From the IMG/VR virus record IMGVR_UViG_3300008267_000019, positions 20,122 to 84,121 of that record: a stretch of 64,000 nt of DNA; one strand, given 5' to 3'. Below, piece after piece: positions 38,800-47,560 of the stretch (its first letter is position 1; each line of letters begins with the position of its first letter). Both the position numbers and the translations under genes were made by a program. The notes beneath the pieces were generated by a model that did no database searches, was not told where the DNA came from, and was given only the letters and a program-made list of their open reading frames with translations. The DNA is from a virus.

Positions 38800-39824
38800 A
38801 ACTCAATATACATTTCTCCATCATTATCATAATACTCCATAGGATATTCCCAAGCATTGTTGTTCATAGCGTACTCATATCTTAACATTGCTTGTTCAAA
38901 ACCATCTAAAGATTTGCCATTAGACAAAGTTCCCCCAGAAAATCCTATATCAAGAACTTTTTGATTTACTATAAAAACCATAGGAGAATTAAAAAGATTT
39001 TTTTCTACAACAATATATAAAAAGTCAGAAATCTTATAATCTTTATCTAAATACTTAGCAATATCATCATGAAGAGTAAGGCCATATTTATACACAGCTG
39101 CTTGGAAATCATATCTATAATACCAAAAATCAGAATTAAATCCTAAAACACTTTTACCTGTAGATTTAAAATCTATAGGAATAATAGTTTTATCATTATG
39201 ATCTATAATTACTCTGTCTAACTCGCCTTTAATATTATAACCTCGCCAATTAAATTCTATAATAAATTTATCTAAGATATCTCTGTTAGATTTAGCTTTT
39301 TTTACTACAAACTCCCTAGTGTATTTATCACTGGACAATGCCATTTTACAAGCTACTGCTTTAGCATACTCAGTTTCTGATACTACTATTTTTCCTATAG
39401 TATTTTTTATTTCTTCAAAATAGCCGTTACCTAATTCTATGATTTTATTTACCCTAGTTTCCTCTTTCCATACAGGATATAGACCTAGATAATTACAATG
39501 CTGCAAAATTAAGTCTCTCATAGAATCTAGAGTCACATTAGTAAGATCCATATTTAGACTATTGCATTCTTCAATAATATTATCTATCACTGATTTTACT
39601 GATTCAGTACATTTAATAGCGTCATCTACTACGGCATATTTACTTTCAAATTCTTCTTTTGTACCAGTAAGCATGATGTCTAATATAGAACCAAATATAA
39701 AATGGTCTTCAGTAGTTTTTCTGTTTTCTTGTTGAGCCTTTTTTGCTTGCAAATAACTTTGAGGACTCTCAAGAATTTTCTTTAGACTACTTTGATTTAG
39801 TGCATCTATTTCTCTATACTCCAT
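38796..39824 (-). CDS. RecB/Cas4-like PD-(D/E)XK exonuclease
   Basis: 342 residues. The core is visible as YNIKGELDRVII (Glu-Leu-Asp), then IIPIDFKSTGK (D-x-K) and YDFQAAVYKYGL (Q-x-x-x-Y, the RecB-family motif). The N-terminus (LNQSSLKKILESPQSYLQAK) matches the start seen in phage members of this superfamily, which act as exonucleases in recombination or repair. It overlaps the RusA-like gene by one base. Confidence 0.75.
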   Translation of the reverse strand: MEYREIDALNQSSLKKILESPQSYLQAKKAQQENRKTTEDHFIFGSILDIMLTGTKEEFESKYAVVDDAIKCTESVKSVIDNIIEECNSLNMDLTNVTLDSMRDLILQHCNYLGLYPVWKEETRVNKIIELGNGYFEEIKNTIGKIVVSETEYAKAVACKMALSSDKYTREFVVKKAKSNRDILDKFIIEFNWRGYNIKGELDRVIIDHNDKTIIPIDFKSTGKSVLGFNSDFWYYRYDFQAAVYKYGLTLHDDIAKYLDKDYKISDFLYIVVEKNLFNSPMVFIVNQKVLDIGFSGGTLSNGKSLDGFEQAMLRYEYAMNNNAWEYPMEYYDNDGEMYIEL

Positions 39825-40318
39825 TATCTTTTAATTGTTTTAAGTTTATATACTAATTTTCTATCTTTTAGGTTATTGACAGGAATAAATTCATAGGTAG
39901 TGCGACGAAGATACTCCACAGTATCATCGGGAAGAATTCCTTTCTTAATTAACACGTCATCTAGGCATTTAAGCCAGATGAGTGCTAGATTACCAATATC
40001 CCAATTAGGTTTATAACCTTCAGGAGCAGGTCTCCATTGCACTTTTCTTTTATTAGTTTCCTTGTCTAAAACCATTTTCATGTTTCCAAAATTTATTGGA
40101 GCATATACAGTAAGCCTTGTTTCAACAGGTCCTTGAATAGTAAGATTCTCAGGAATATGTTTTTCTATATATCCATGCATGGCTGCCACTAGGGCAGCTC
40201 TTGTAGTATAATGTGCTGATGCATGAATTTTATTATAGCCTATTTTAACCCAGATCTTTTTGCTTTGTGGAATATGCGTGATAAATTCTGGAAATTCTAA
40301 TTTGAGTTCACTTACCAT
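39824..40318 (-). CDS. RusA-like Holliday junction resolvase candidate
   Basis: 164 residues. The central PNWDIGNLALIWLKCLDDVL followed by LPDDTVEYLR resembles RusA (DLDNLQK...LDDAQVV), where three Asp residues coordinate metal. The first Asp and the later DD are kept, but the second Asp of DLDN is Gly (DIGN). The gene lies between a RecB-like nuclease and an unknown gene, which suits a recombination role. Because of the missing ligand this may be a diverged or binding-only member. Confidence 0.5.
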   Translation of the reverse strand: MVSELKLEFPEFITHIPQSKKIWVKIGYNKIHASAHYTTRAALVAAMHGYIEKHIPENLTIQGPVETRLTVYAPINFGNMKMVLDKETNKRKVQWRPAPEGYKPNWDIGNLALIWLKCLDDVLIKKGILPDDTVEYLRRTTYEFIPVNNLKDRKLVYKLKTIKR

Positions 40319-40335
40319 AATTTTTAAATTTTAAT

Positions 40336-41493
40336 TTATAGCCAAGTTAAGGATTCAGGAGTAGTATCGTCACTATTTTCCTGTGCAATCTCTTCTTGCA
40401 CAGTAGGAACAAACTCAGCCATTGTTTTAAATTCATAATTATGATTTAAAAATGCTTTTAACTCGTCACTGATAGTAATAGATTTTACTTTGAAAGCTGC
40501 TTGATTGCCACCATGTATAATTTCACCCGCATATCTATGCATCAGTATATCTAAAGCTTCTACAGTTAATACTCCTTTATCTTTTAAACTTTGGATTATT
40601 GTGTCTAAATGACTAGAAAAACTATATCTATCTTTGCCCAAATAAGTTAGTAAGCTCTTGAAATTCACATGGTTCTTAGTATTAGAATTGTGCATTACAT
40701 TTCCATATTCTTTAAACAAAATATGTATATACAGCAAGCTCTCTTTGTATTTACTATTAGCCATAATTTCCATAGCAATTACATGATTATCTTGATCAGA
40801 ACTTTTAAACATAGTGCTTAATTGATCAAATACTTCAGAATCTATTAATATAGCATCGTCGCTATTTAGTTTATCAATTAACCCTGTTTCATGTGTAATA
40901 ATTCTATCTTCTAAATCTTTTGCTAAATCATAATATTCAGAATGTACTTCATATAAATAATCAGATTCTCTACATTGATAAGCAACTGCTCCAGGATTTA
41001 TTATGGAACTTTTATAGCATTCTAAATTAGCATCACTAATAAAATTTATAGACTGCCAATCTGAATATACATAATTTAAAGTATAAAATTCTAAAGCAGT
41101 AACTATATTATCATATTCATGAACATCTAAATGAGGCTTTAATGCTTCTACACAATCTTTAAAAGCATTAGTTTTAATTTTATATAACCATTTAGATTCT
41201 GATAATTTACTCTCAGTATTCTTTCCACCAAATATAACAGTAGCATTATTTACATCTCTAGCTATAGAAATATTGTAGTCTAAGATTAACTCTTTAACTT
41301 TTACTCTAGGAATATTTACACCAGGTAAAAAATATAATTTATCACCTATTTTAGGAGTATAATCCTGTTGTACAATTTTTAAAGAGTTTCTTTTAGAAAA
41401 AGCACCTACCATGTCTATTTTTATAGAGAAATACCCAATTTTTCCAGAAGTCTCAACACCTGCGTCTATATTAAATTTTAAACAATTTTCCAT
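40336..41493 (-). CDS. Unknown 385-aa protein upstream of the MoxR/VWA pair
   Basis: 385 residues, largely helical in the second half, with an N-terminal beta part (KIGYFSIKIDMVGAFSKR, KIGDKLYFLPGVNIPRVKV). The tail is acidic (EEIAQENSDDTTPES). No catalytic motif is seen. It sits nine bases downstream of the MoxR-like gene and shares its operon, so it could be a partner or substrate adaptor of that system. This link is inference from neighbourhood. Confidence 0.5.
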   Translation of the reverse strand: MENCLKFNIDAGVETSGKIGYFSIKIDMVGAFSKRNSLKIVQQDYTPKIGDKLYFLPGVNIPRVKVKELILDYNISIARDVNNATVIFGGKNTESKLSESKWLYKIKTNAFKDCVEALKPHLDVHEYDNIVTALEFYTLNYVYSDWQSINFISDANLECYKSSIINPGAVAYQCRESDYLYEVHSEYYDLAKDLEDRIITHETGLIDKLNSDDAILIDSEVFDQLSTMFKSSDQDNHVIAMEIMANSKYKESLLYIHILFKEYGNVMHNSNTKNHVNFKSLLTYLGKDRYSFSSHLDTIIQSLKDKGVLTVEALDILMHRYAGEIIHGGNQAAFKVKSITISDELKAFLNHNYEFKTMAEFVPTVQEEIAQENSDDTTPESLTWL

Positions 41494-41502
41494 AATTTTT
41501 AA

Positions 41503-42672
41503 TTATTTAATAGCCATTTGAGCTACTTTAGGATTTAACATTAATTTGCTAAACTTAGGTTTGTTACCATTAAGTAATTCTTTAATGACATAATATTTTA
41601 AGTCATCAGTAAATACCTTGGCATCAGTAGTAAGTTTTGTAAGTCTATCTATAACATCTTGAGAAATAGATTTAGTAGTTGCTTGAGTTAGGCAATAATT
41701 TATAACCCTAGTTGCAATAACACTAGATAAATCAGCTCTAAAATCATCATCTTCTCCTATTAAGTTCTTTAAAGACCCCATTACATAGACTTCGTCCTTA
41801 GTCAAGATATCTTCAGGAGATAAGATTTTATCTAGTTTATTATTAATAAACATAGTAAACATAGAACTAAAATCATAGCCTACAGAACCTTCACCAATCA
41901 TCTGAATCAGCGGCAACTCTTCCTCAAATTTTTCTATAGAACTAATAGAGTTAAAGAACGTAGTAATAGATCTTGGATTAACCTTTTGAGTTACTAACTC
42001 AGGATTCATCAACATGAAATTAATACAACGATTATCTATCTCTACTTCTTCTGCCCAACGAGCCCATACTTTCTCGTCAAACTTTAGATCTACAGAAATA
42101 AATCTAGTTTGTTGCGCAACGTCTAAGCTAGTAACATTATAGTCGCCATTGTCAGGATTAGTAGTTAATACAACATGCCAATTTTTAGGTAACTTCCAGG
42201 AAATATATTCTTGCCTATCACAAATTTCCATTACTGCTTGCATAAATCTATGATCAGCACGAGTAAAATCGTCTAGGATTAATATACCACCTTCGCCTTT
42301 ACCTTCGATCCATTCTGGCGCAGCATGAGACATCCTTTTACCTACTACTCTATAACCTTTAGCACTTGCTGTTTCAATTTCTTGCTCAGTAATCCATAGA
42401 GTTTTACCTTCTGAATTTTTAACTTGAAACTCTTTAATAGGAAAGCCGATTAAGTCACCCAATTCTTCTAGTTGAGAAAGATTTAACTTAACTACATTTA
42501 AGTTTAACTCTTTACCTAACTGCAAAATACTAGAAGTTTTACCAAGACCAGCATCACCAGAGATATTTACAGTCACAGGAACTTTTCCTTGGTTTTGAAT
42601 AAATTGATTGTTTTTAACAATATGCTTCATGAAGCTTTTTAATTCATCTACATTTAATTGTATTTGATTCAT
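41503..42672 (-). CDS. MoxR-like AAA+ ATPase
   Basis: 389 residues. Walker A is GDAGLGKT (K45), Walker B is GGILILDDF, and sensor 1 is VVLTTNPDNG; the segment LDVAQQTRFISVDL is the MoxR-type Arg-containing region. MoxR ATPases remodel protein complexes with a VWA partner. The next gene downstream on this strand (12 bases away) encodes a VWA protein, as in RavA-ViaA. What they act on in the phage is not visible. Confidence 0.8.
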   Translation of the reverse strand: MNQIQLNVDELKSFMKHIVKNNQFIQNQGKVPVTVNISGDAGLGKTSSILQLGKELNLNVVKLNLSQLEELGDLIGFPIKEFQVKNSEGKTLWITEQEIETASAKGYRVVGKRMSHAAPEWIEGKGEGGILILDDFTRADHRFMQAVMEICDRQEYISWKLPKNWHVVLTTNPDNGDYNVTSLDVAQQTRFISVDLKFDEKVWARWAEEVEIDNRCINFMLMNPELVTQKVNPRSITTFFNSISSIEKFEEELPLIQMIGEGSVGYDFSSMFTMFINNKLDKILSPEDILTKDEVYVMGSLKNLIGEDDDFRADLSSVIATRVINYCLTQATTKSISQDVIDRLTKLTTDAKVFTDDLKYYVIKELLNGNKPKFSKLMLNPKVAQMAIK

Positions 42673-42684
42673 AGTTTTAATTTT

Positions 42685-43863
42685 TTAAAGTTCTAATTTT
42701 ATTACTTTGCCAGGAAGGCTGTTATTTAATTCTGATTTTTCTGATAATACCCAAAGAATATCTTTATTAGGCTTTAGACTAGTGTCACATTCACCGTCAG
42801 TAAAATAGATTAAGCTAGTATATTCTTTGTGTTGCATATAATATTCTAACACAGGGTCAAAACTAGTTCCACCACGGCCAGAGACTTTTAACTCAAACTT
42901 GCCTTTATAATCTTCTATACTATTAATTTTAGTGTCACATTGTATAATAGTAATATCTACTCCTGCTTTATGTAAATGATAAATCTCATTCATAAATTCT
43001 TTTAATTCATCATTACTTACTGAACCAGAAGTGTCGATACCTAATAGCATCTTTTGGCGCATTTTAATCTTCAGACCTGGATTGTCAGAGTATCTTTTGT
43101 TATCTTTTCTACGAAGTTTTTTAGTAAATATTTTAGTGCTTACACCAGTATACCTTCTAATATATCCTCGCCAATCAAACTTAGGTTTTAAGATTTCTTC
43201 GATAATTATCAATCCCTCTATTTCTCCAGGAACATGGCCGCGTTTTTTAAGAGTCTCTTCTTTAGCATCAGACATTAGTTTTTGAACTTGTCGCTCAATT
43301 AACTTTTGCTCAGCTTCAGATAAATCTTCAAACTCTTCCCAAGTGCTATGATCAGGTAAATTGCCATTATCTAGATCATCTAAAAGCTTATCCATGTTCT
43401 CATTACCAGAAGTTCCAGTTTTATCTTTTTGATCTTTAAAATCTCTTAGCTTATCATAATAATATCTACAGCCTGCTTTGCGATCTAATTTTAGATCTTC
43501 ATAGTTATCTATATCAATGCCGCCTTCGGGAAGATATTCTTTATTGATATATTGATTAATCTCCATATCCATAGCTACGTTAGCAAGTTTACGATCAGAG
43601 AATTTAAAGAATATACCTAGATGATTAAAAGCAATATGAAGCAGCTCATGTTTTAATAAACCTAATTTGTGATCATCAGATAAACTATCCCAAAACTCAG
43701 GATTAATAGCAAGTTGATAGTTAATACTATTTTTACTAACACCCGCAGTAGGAAGATTATTACGCCAGACTTTATTTAGTTTAATCAAAAAGAGCCCGTA
43801 ATAGGGCTCCTTAAGTATTAAATCCTTGCTGATTTTACTCAGCGATTCAACTTTATCTCTCAT
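42685..43863 (-). CDS. VWA protein with putative metallopeptidase-like N-terminus (DUF2201-like)
   Basis: 392 residues. H72, E73 and H76 lie in KHELLHIAFNH, a zincin HExxH motif. The C-terminal VWA domain has an intact MIDAS: DTSGSVS near residue 276, GGTSFDP and YFTDGECD. This two-domain layout is known from DUF2201-type proteins encoded beside MoxR ATPases. With the AAA+ gene it probably forms a metal-dependent remodelling complex. Whether the protease site works is unknown. Confidence 0.8.
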   Translation of the reverse strand: MRDKVESLSKISKDLILKEPYYGLFLIKLNKVWRNNLPTAGVSKNSINYQLAINPEFWDSLSDDHKLGLLKHELLHIAFNHLGIFFKFSDRKLANVAMDMEINQYINKEYLPEGGIDIDNYEDLKLDRKAGCRYYYDKLRDFKDQKDKTGTSGNENMDKLLDDLDNGNLPDHSTWEEFEDLSEAEQKLIERQVQKLMSDAKEETLKKRGHVPGEIEGLIIIEEILKPKFDWRGYIRRYTGVSTKIFTKKLRRKDNKRYSDNPGLKIKMRQKMLLGIDTSGSVSNDELKEFMNEIYHLHKAGVDITIIQCDTKINSIEDYKGKFELKVSGRGGTSFDPVLEYYMQHKEYTSLIYFTDGECDTSLKPNKDILWVLSEKSELNNSLPGKVIKLEL

Positions 43864-43868
43864 AATTT

Positions 43869-44042
43869 CTACATACTATGTAAAAAATCATTCATAGTAT
43901 CTACAGCTTCTGAATATCCTTCTGCTTTACATTCATTAGCCAAATCTTCTACTTTTTCTATGATTTCTTCTTTTAATTCATCTGTTAATGTTTGGATATT
44001 TAGTTCTCTAATCCAATCAATAAAATTATCTAAATCTCTCAT
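43869..44042 (-). CDS. Small acidic protein, 57 aa
   Basis: An intact frame fills the gap between two genes and starts with ATG at 44042, stopping at TAG. The product (57 residues) is acidic and helical: NIQTLTDELKEEIIEKVEDL, ending in a Met-rich segment (DTMNDFLHSM). It overlaps no neighbour and lies inside an otherwise gapless operon. Function unknown. Confidence 0.6.
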   Translation of the reverse strand: MRDLDNFIDWIRELNIQTLTDELKEEIIEKVEDLANECKAEGYSEAVDTMNDFLHSM

Positions 44043-44043
44043 A

Positions 44044-44226
44044 TTACAATTTGTTTAATTCTTTAATTACTTCTTCCCATTTAACTTTATCTTCTATAGG
44101 AGCTAATGTTTTAATAGTTTCTGCTTGTTTAATAGCTTCTTCAACTGCTTTTTCTTCTCCACAAAGACTTTTATAACTAGAATATAGCTGCAAAGCTTTG
44201 TTTCTAGAAAATATTTTAATATTCAT
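44044..44226 (-). CDS. Small helical protein, 60 aa
   Basis: 60 residues, with a basic N-terminus and a Glu/Lys-rich helical core (EEKAVEEAIKQAETIKTLA). The start overlaps the primase stop by four bases, so translation is probably coupled. No family recognised. Confidence 0.55.
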   Translation of the reverse strand: MNIKIFSRNKALQLYSSYKSLCGEEKAVEEAIKQAETIKTLAPIEDKVKWEEVIKELNKL

Positions 44227-45224
44227 AAATCTTTAATTTTTTCATTAATAATTTCTACAGATTTTTTGATTCCTAGTTTCTTAACTAAATCACTAAAGTC
44301 AGTAACACCAGGTAATTCAGGCACAAAAAAATGAGGTATATTATATTTATTTGTGAAATTTTCAGATAACTTAATACCTGCAGCATCATTGTCAAATAGA
44401 CAAATTACTTTAGAAAATCTAGATTTATATTCATCCATTACAGAGTCTTTCATTAAGACACTCTCTGACTGTAAGCCAATAGCAGATATTCCTAAACAAT
44501 CATGGATACTCATTACATCTTTAAGAGATTTTGTTATAATTAACAACTTTCCTTTACTAGGCAATTGAGTATAACCTTGATGTACAGAATAATTAGCATT
44601 GTTAATCCATTTCTTTAATTTACTTTCAAAGGGTTGATAGATTTTATAGCTAACTCTATTATCTTTTAACTCTACATATGCATAAGCATATTCAGCTGCT
44701 TTTACCGCAGTGTCATTATAGAAAATATAATCAACAGGATGAACATTAAATTTTTCTAAAGTACTCTTTTTAATTCCAAAACTAGACCAATAATTTTTGT
44801 CCTTAACTAACCATGCTCTTGATTTTATGCCAAGCTTTACGCTTTCTTTATCTACTATTCTTGTATAGTTTACAGTTTGTTTTGTAAGATCTATATTAAA
44901 GTTTGCTAGTTTTAAATCATAAGCAATCTTTTTTAGAGCAATAGGATAATCAACATTAAACATCTTCATTACTAAAACTACAAAATCGCCACAATCTTGA
45001 GTAGCGAAATCTTTAAACATTAAAATGTTTCGATGATGTTTATGAAAATATAAAGCAAAAGATGGAATATTATCTTCACGCAAAGGACTATGAAATACCC
45101 CTAAAGAATTAATATCTTCTCCTAAATAAAAAGAAAAGATTTCTTCTTGAGTAATGTGTTTTAATATATCTTCTCTAGTAATTTGAGAATTATATTCAAT
45201 AGAATTAAGATTTATATTCTCCAT
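44223..45224 (-). CDS. DnaG-like primase with TOPRIM domain
   Basis: 333 residues. The N-terminal part (FHSPLREDNIPSF, then CGDFVVLVMKMF) is a CHC2-like zinc-finger remnant that has lost its metal Cys residues. The TOPRIM domain follows: LLIITKSLKD near residues 228-236 and LFDNDAAG (D278, D280) with the typical DxDxxG layout. The usual catalytic Glu of the first TOPRIM strand is Lys (K232). It makes RNA primers for the phage polymerase, if active. The gene starts two bases beyond the U run of the hairpin that follows the SSB-like gene. Confidence 0.8.
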   Translation of the reverse strand: MENINLNSIEYNSQITREDILKHITQEEIFSFYLGEDINSLGVFHSPLREDNIPSFALYFHKHHRNILMFKDFATQDCGDFVVLVMKMFNVDYPIALKKIAYDLKLANFNIDLTKQTVNYTRIVDKESVKLGIKSRAWLVKDKNYWSSFGIKKSTLEKFNVHPVDYIFYNDTAVKAAEYAYAYVELKDNRVSYKIYQPFESKLKKWINNANYSVHQGYTQLPSKGKLLIITKSLKDVMSIHDCLGISAIGLQSESVLMKDSVMDEYKSRFSKVICLFDNDAAGIKLSENFTNKYNIPHFFVPELPGVTDFSDLVKKLGIKKSVEIINEKIKDL

Positions 45225-45225
45225 A

Positions 45226-45260
45226 AGAAAAAAAGAGAGGGACGTTAGTGCCCCTCTCTG
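45226..45260 (-). terminator. Terminator or attenuator between SSB-like and primase genes
   Basis: An 8-bp stem (AGAGAGGG with CCCTCTCT) followed on the - strand by a seven-base U run. The run ends only a few bases before the primase start codon, so the hairpin may attenuate primase expression as well as end the SSB transcript. Confidence 0.75.
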
Positions 45261-45280
45261 TAAAGTTAATTAGTTTTTAA

Positions 45281-45880
45281 TCACCAATCATCTCCAGCAA
45301 CAAGATCGTTTGCATTTGCTGGCCCACTAGTAGGAGTTACAAAAGAATCTTCTTGTACTCTATCCATTGCGTCAAGATCTCCTCTTTTCAATCTAGTTTC
45401 AGCGATATTCACTGTCATTGGCTCCAAGAAAGGAACCCAAGAACGAGGTTGAATATATTTCTTAACACTAGAAGTAGTACCGTAATTAGCAAATACTCTA
45501 AACTTAACACCAGAAGCAAGGCCATCACGAATGATTTTCATACAACCGTCTAGCAATTCACGAGCAGAACTAAAGTTAGGAAATGCATAAGACCCACCAT
45601 AAATTGCGTGGATAACATGCTTAAGAACTTTACCTTGTTTTTGAATTTGCTCTGCTACAGTAGAATACTCAGTATCTTTTTCTACATACCAGAAAGAGGT
45701 ATTACAAGCACCACCATTTGCATCAGTAAAAGTTAACTTATATTCTGGAGAAGTATCCTTGTCTTCAGGTTTTCTCTTATTAACAGTTAAGGTTACATTT
45801 TCAGCAATACCTGCTTTACCATCGTTAAAAATTGCTACGCCTTCTTTTGCATCAAACGATGCGTCATTTAAATTAATCAT
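45281..45880 (-). CDS. Single-stranded DNA-binding protein-like
   Basis: 199 residues with a beta-rich core (VTLTVNKRKPEDKDTSPEYKL read in two strands) and an acidic tail ending AGDDW. The tail copies the role of the acidic SSB C-terminus that recruits partners. It lies in the replication block just upstream of the primase and next to a Sak4-like ATPase, as in phage recombination modules. The fold is assigned from tail and context, not a clear OB motif. Confidence 0.6.
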   Translation of the reverse strand: MINLNDASFDAKEGVAIFNDGKAGIAENVTLTVNKRKPEDKDTSPEYKLTFTDANGGACNTSFWYVEKDTEYSTVAEQIQKQGKVLKHVIHAIYGGSYAFPNFSSARELLDGCMKIIRDGLASGVKFRVFANYGTTSSVKKYIQPRSWVPFLEPMTVNIAETRLKRGDLDAMDRVQEDSFVTPTSGPANANDLVAGDDW

Positions 45881-45907
45881 TGTTTATTTGTTTTAAAAAA
45901 TTAATAA

Positions 45908-46513
45908 TTACCACACATTTTCTTGAGTATCACCACTCGCAGTTTCTGTTTCATAAAGATCTTCTATCGGACCTGTTTCATATGTATCAGAATCAAATTT
46001 AGTTTCTGATATTCCTTCATAATCTTCTACACTAGGTACACTAGATAAATCTGCAGTTAAATCTTCTACATCAGAAACTTCTCCTAATTGTGTATTAGTA
46101 AATTGAGCAACTTCAGTAGTAGGCTCTAAGAAAGTCATACTACAAACTCCTGCACCAATAGTATCAGCTACAGAATGAAGTGCAAAATCATTTTCTACAG
46201 AGTTATCTAAATTCAATCTTTTAGAAATAAACTCATAAGTTTTCTTATCGCTAAGAGTACAAGTTTTAGTTAATTGAAAACCTGCTTCTCCATCCGCTTT
46301 ACGCAAGTAGATATTTTTCCCATCAGGTGTAAAGCCAAAAGATATTCTATCTTCTCCTTGAATTCCTAAAAGCTCTTGAGCAGCTTTATTAAAACTAAAT
46401 TTACGACCAGCTCCTGGTTTATCAATAGCTGACATTGTTACTGCGGCAAAGTTATACTTTTCTTCTTTGCGTTTTCTTTGTGCGGGTACTCCACCCCAAA
46501 TGATTCCTTCCAT
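45908..46513 (-). CDS. Hypothetical protein beside the Sak4-like ATPase, 201 aa
   Basis: The N-terminal 120 residues are compact (RKFSFNKAAQELLGIQGEDR, RISFGFTPDGKNIYLRK) and the last 70 are acidic and disordered-looking (DVEDLTADLSSVPSVEDYEG), ending TQENVW. An acidic, aromatic-ended tail also closes the adjacent SSB-like protein. It could be a recombination or single-strand DNA partner. No family is recognised. Confidence 0.5.
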   Translation of the reverse strand: MEGIIWGGVPAQRKRKEEKYNFAAVTMSAIDKPGAGRKFSFNKAAQELLGIQGEDRISFGFTPDGKNIYLRKADGEAGFQLTKTCTLSDKKTYEFISKRLNLDNSVENDFALHSVADTIGAGVCSMTFLEPTTEVAQFTNTQLGEVSDVEDLTADLSSVPSVEDYEGISETKFDSDTYETGPIEDLYETETASGDTQENVW

Positions 46514-46542
46514 TTGTTTTGTTTTTGATTTTAATTGTTAAT

Positions 46543-47217
46543 TTAAATTGAATAATATTCACGAATTGCGTTGTTAACTACTATTAGATCATTGTCAATA
46601 GTAGATTCCTCAAACATTTCTAGAGGAGTTTTACAAGTATCAGAACCAGAAGACACAGTTCTAAATACGTGTTTGTTTGGTTGCCCAGGTGTTTTGATAA
46701 TTTCTGCATATAGAACTATAGTGCTGAATGACTCAGGCACAAAACGCTCTAGCATTTTACCTTGTACACCAATACGTTCAGTAGAAAAACCATTCTCATC
46801 ATAATGCGTTTCTGGATGAGCAAATAGATAAACAATAATATCTTCTCGCATAGAATCATTGATAAAGTTTATCAAATCATACTGCGCAGAAGCCATCTTT
46901 GTCCATTTATCAAAACCTTTTTCTGCACGAAAGCTTGGGTTCATGATAGCATCAGTCATGATTCTAGACCAAGTGTCAATAATAATAGTTTTGACATTAG
47001 GAAGATCATTGACTTTTTTCAGTGTTGCTAACACTACATTTACATCAGAAGTCTTGCGATAATTGCGTTTTTCTTCATTGTATTTTAAATTGAATTGCTT
47101 AAACGGAAGAGCTTTCTGATCCGTATTAATAATTACAGTCTCTTCAGGATTTAGATTTCTTAGAGACGTTGATTTACCCATCCCTGATTTACCTACCAGG
47201 AATACTAATTGACCCAT
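46543..47217 (-). CDS. Sak4-like RecA-type ATPase
   Basis: 224 residues. Walker A is GKSGMGKS near the N-terminus (residues 9-16) and Walker B is TIIIDTWSRI. VYLFAHPETH and SERIGVQGKM-like segments follow, as in phage Sak4 single-strand annealing ATPases and related AAA_24 proteins. It probably loads or drives annealing with the SSB-like protein encoded just downstream. Confidence 0.75.
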   Translation of the reverse strand: MGQLVFLVGKSGMGKSTSLRNLNPEETVIINTDQKALPFKQFNLKYNEEKRNYRKTSDVNVVLATLKKVNDLPNVKTIIIDTWSRIMTDAIMNPSFRAEKGFDKWTKMASAQYDLINFINDSMREDIIVYLFAHPETHYDENGFSTERIGVQGKMLERFVPESFSTIVLYAEIIKTPGQPNKHVFRTVSSGSDTCKTPLEMFEESTIDNDLIVVNNAIREYYSI

Positions 47218-47263
47218 AAATAATTGATTTTAAATTGTTTAACTACATTAAAGATACGAAAAT

Positions 47264-47560
47264 TTAGCTTAAATCCCTAATTTCTTGACGTATTTCTTTC
47301 TCTCGTTTAGTCTTTCTTTTCTGCCATAACTTACCTCTCAGATGTGGATGCTCTTCTTGTACTTTGCGTGATGCTCTACCAAATGCATCCATGTACGGTA
47401 TTACTCTTTGCTCCATATCTTTTAGAAAATCTTTAGCAGATTTAGAAAAGTCATAGTTTATTTCAATGAGATAATGATAATACAATCTTTCATTAGAATC
47501 TCTTAACTCAGGATGATTAGATAGCTTGTTCTTCACCCATTGATACTTGTCCTTTATCAT
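47264..47560 (-). CDS. Small conserved-type phage protein, 98 aa
   Basis: Begins with KYQWVKNKLSNHPELRDSN, a start I associate with a small uncharacterised phage protein, and ends in a strongly basic tail (KRKTKREKEIRQEIRDL). The basic tail suggests nucleic-acid contact. It overlaps the macro-like gene by 44 bases. Confidence 0.55.
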   Translation of the reverse strand: MIKDKYQWVKNKLSNHPELRDSNERLYYHYLIEINYDFSKSAKDFLKDMEQRVIPYMDAFGRASRKVQEEHPHLRGKLWQKRKTKREKEIRQEIRDLS

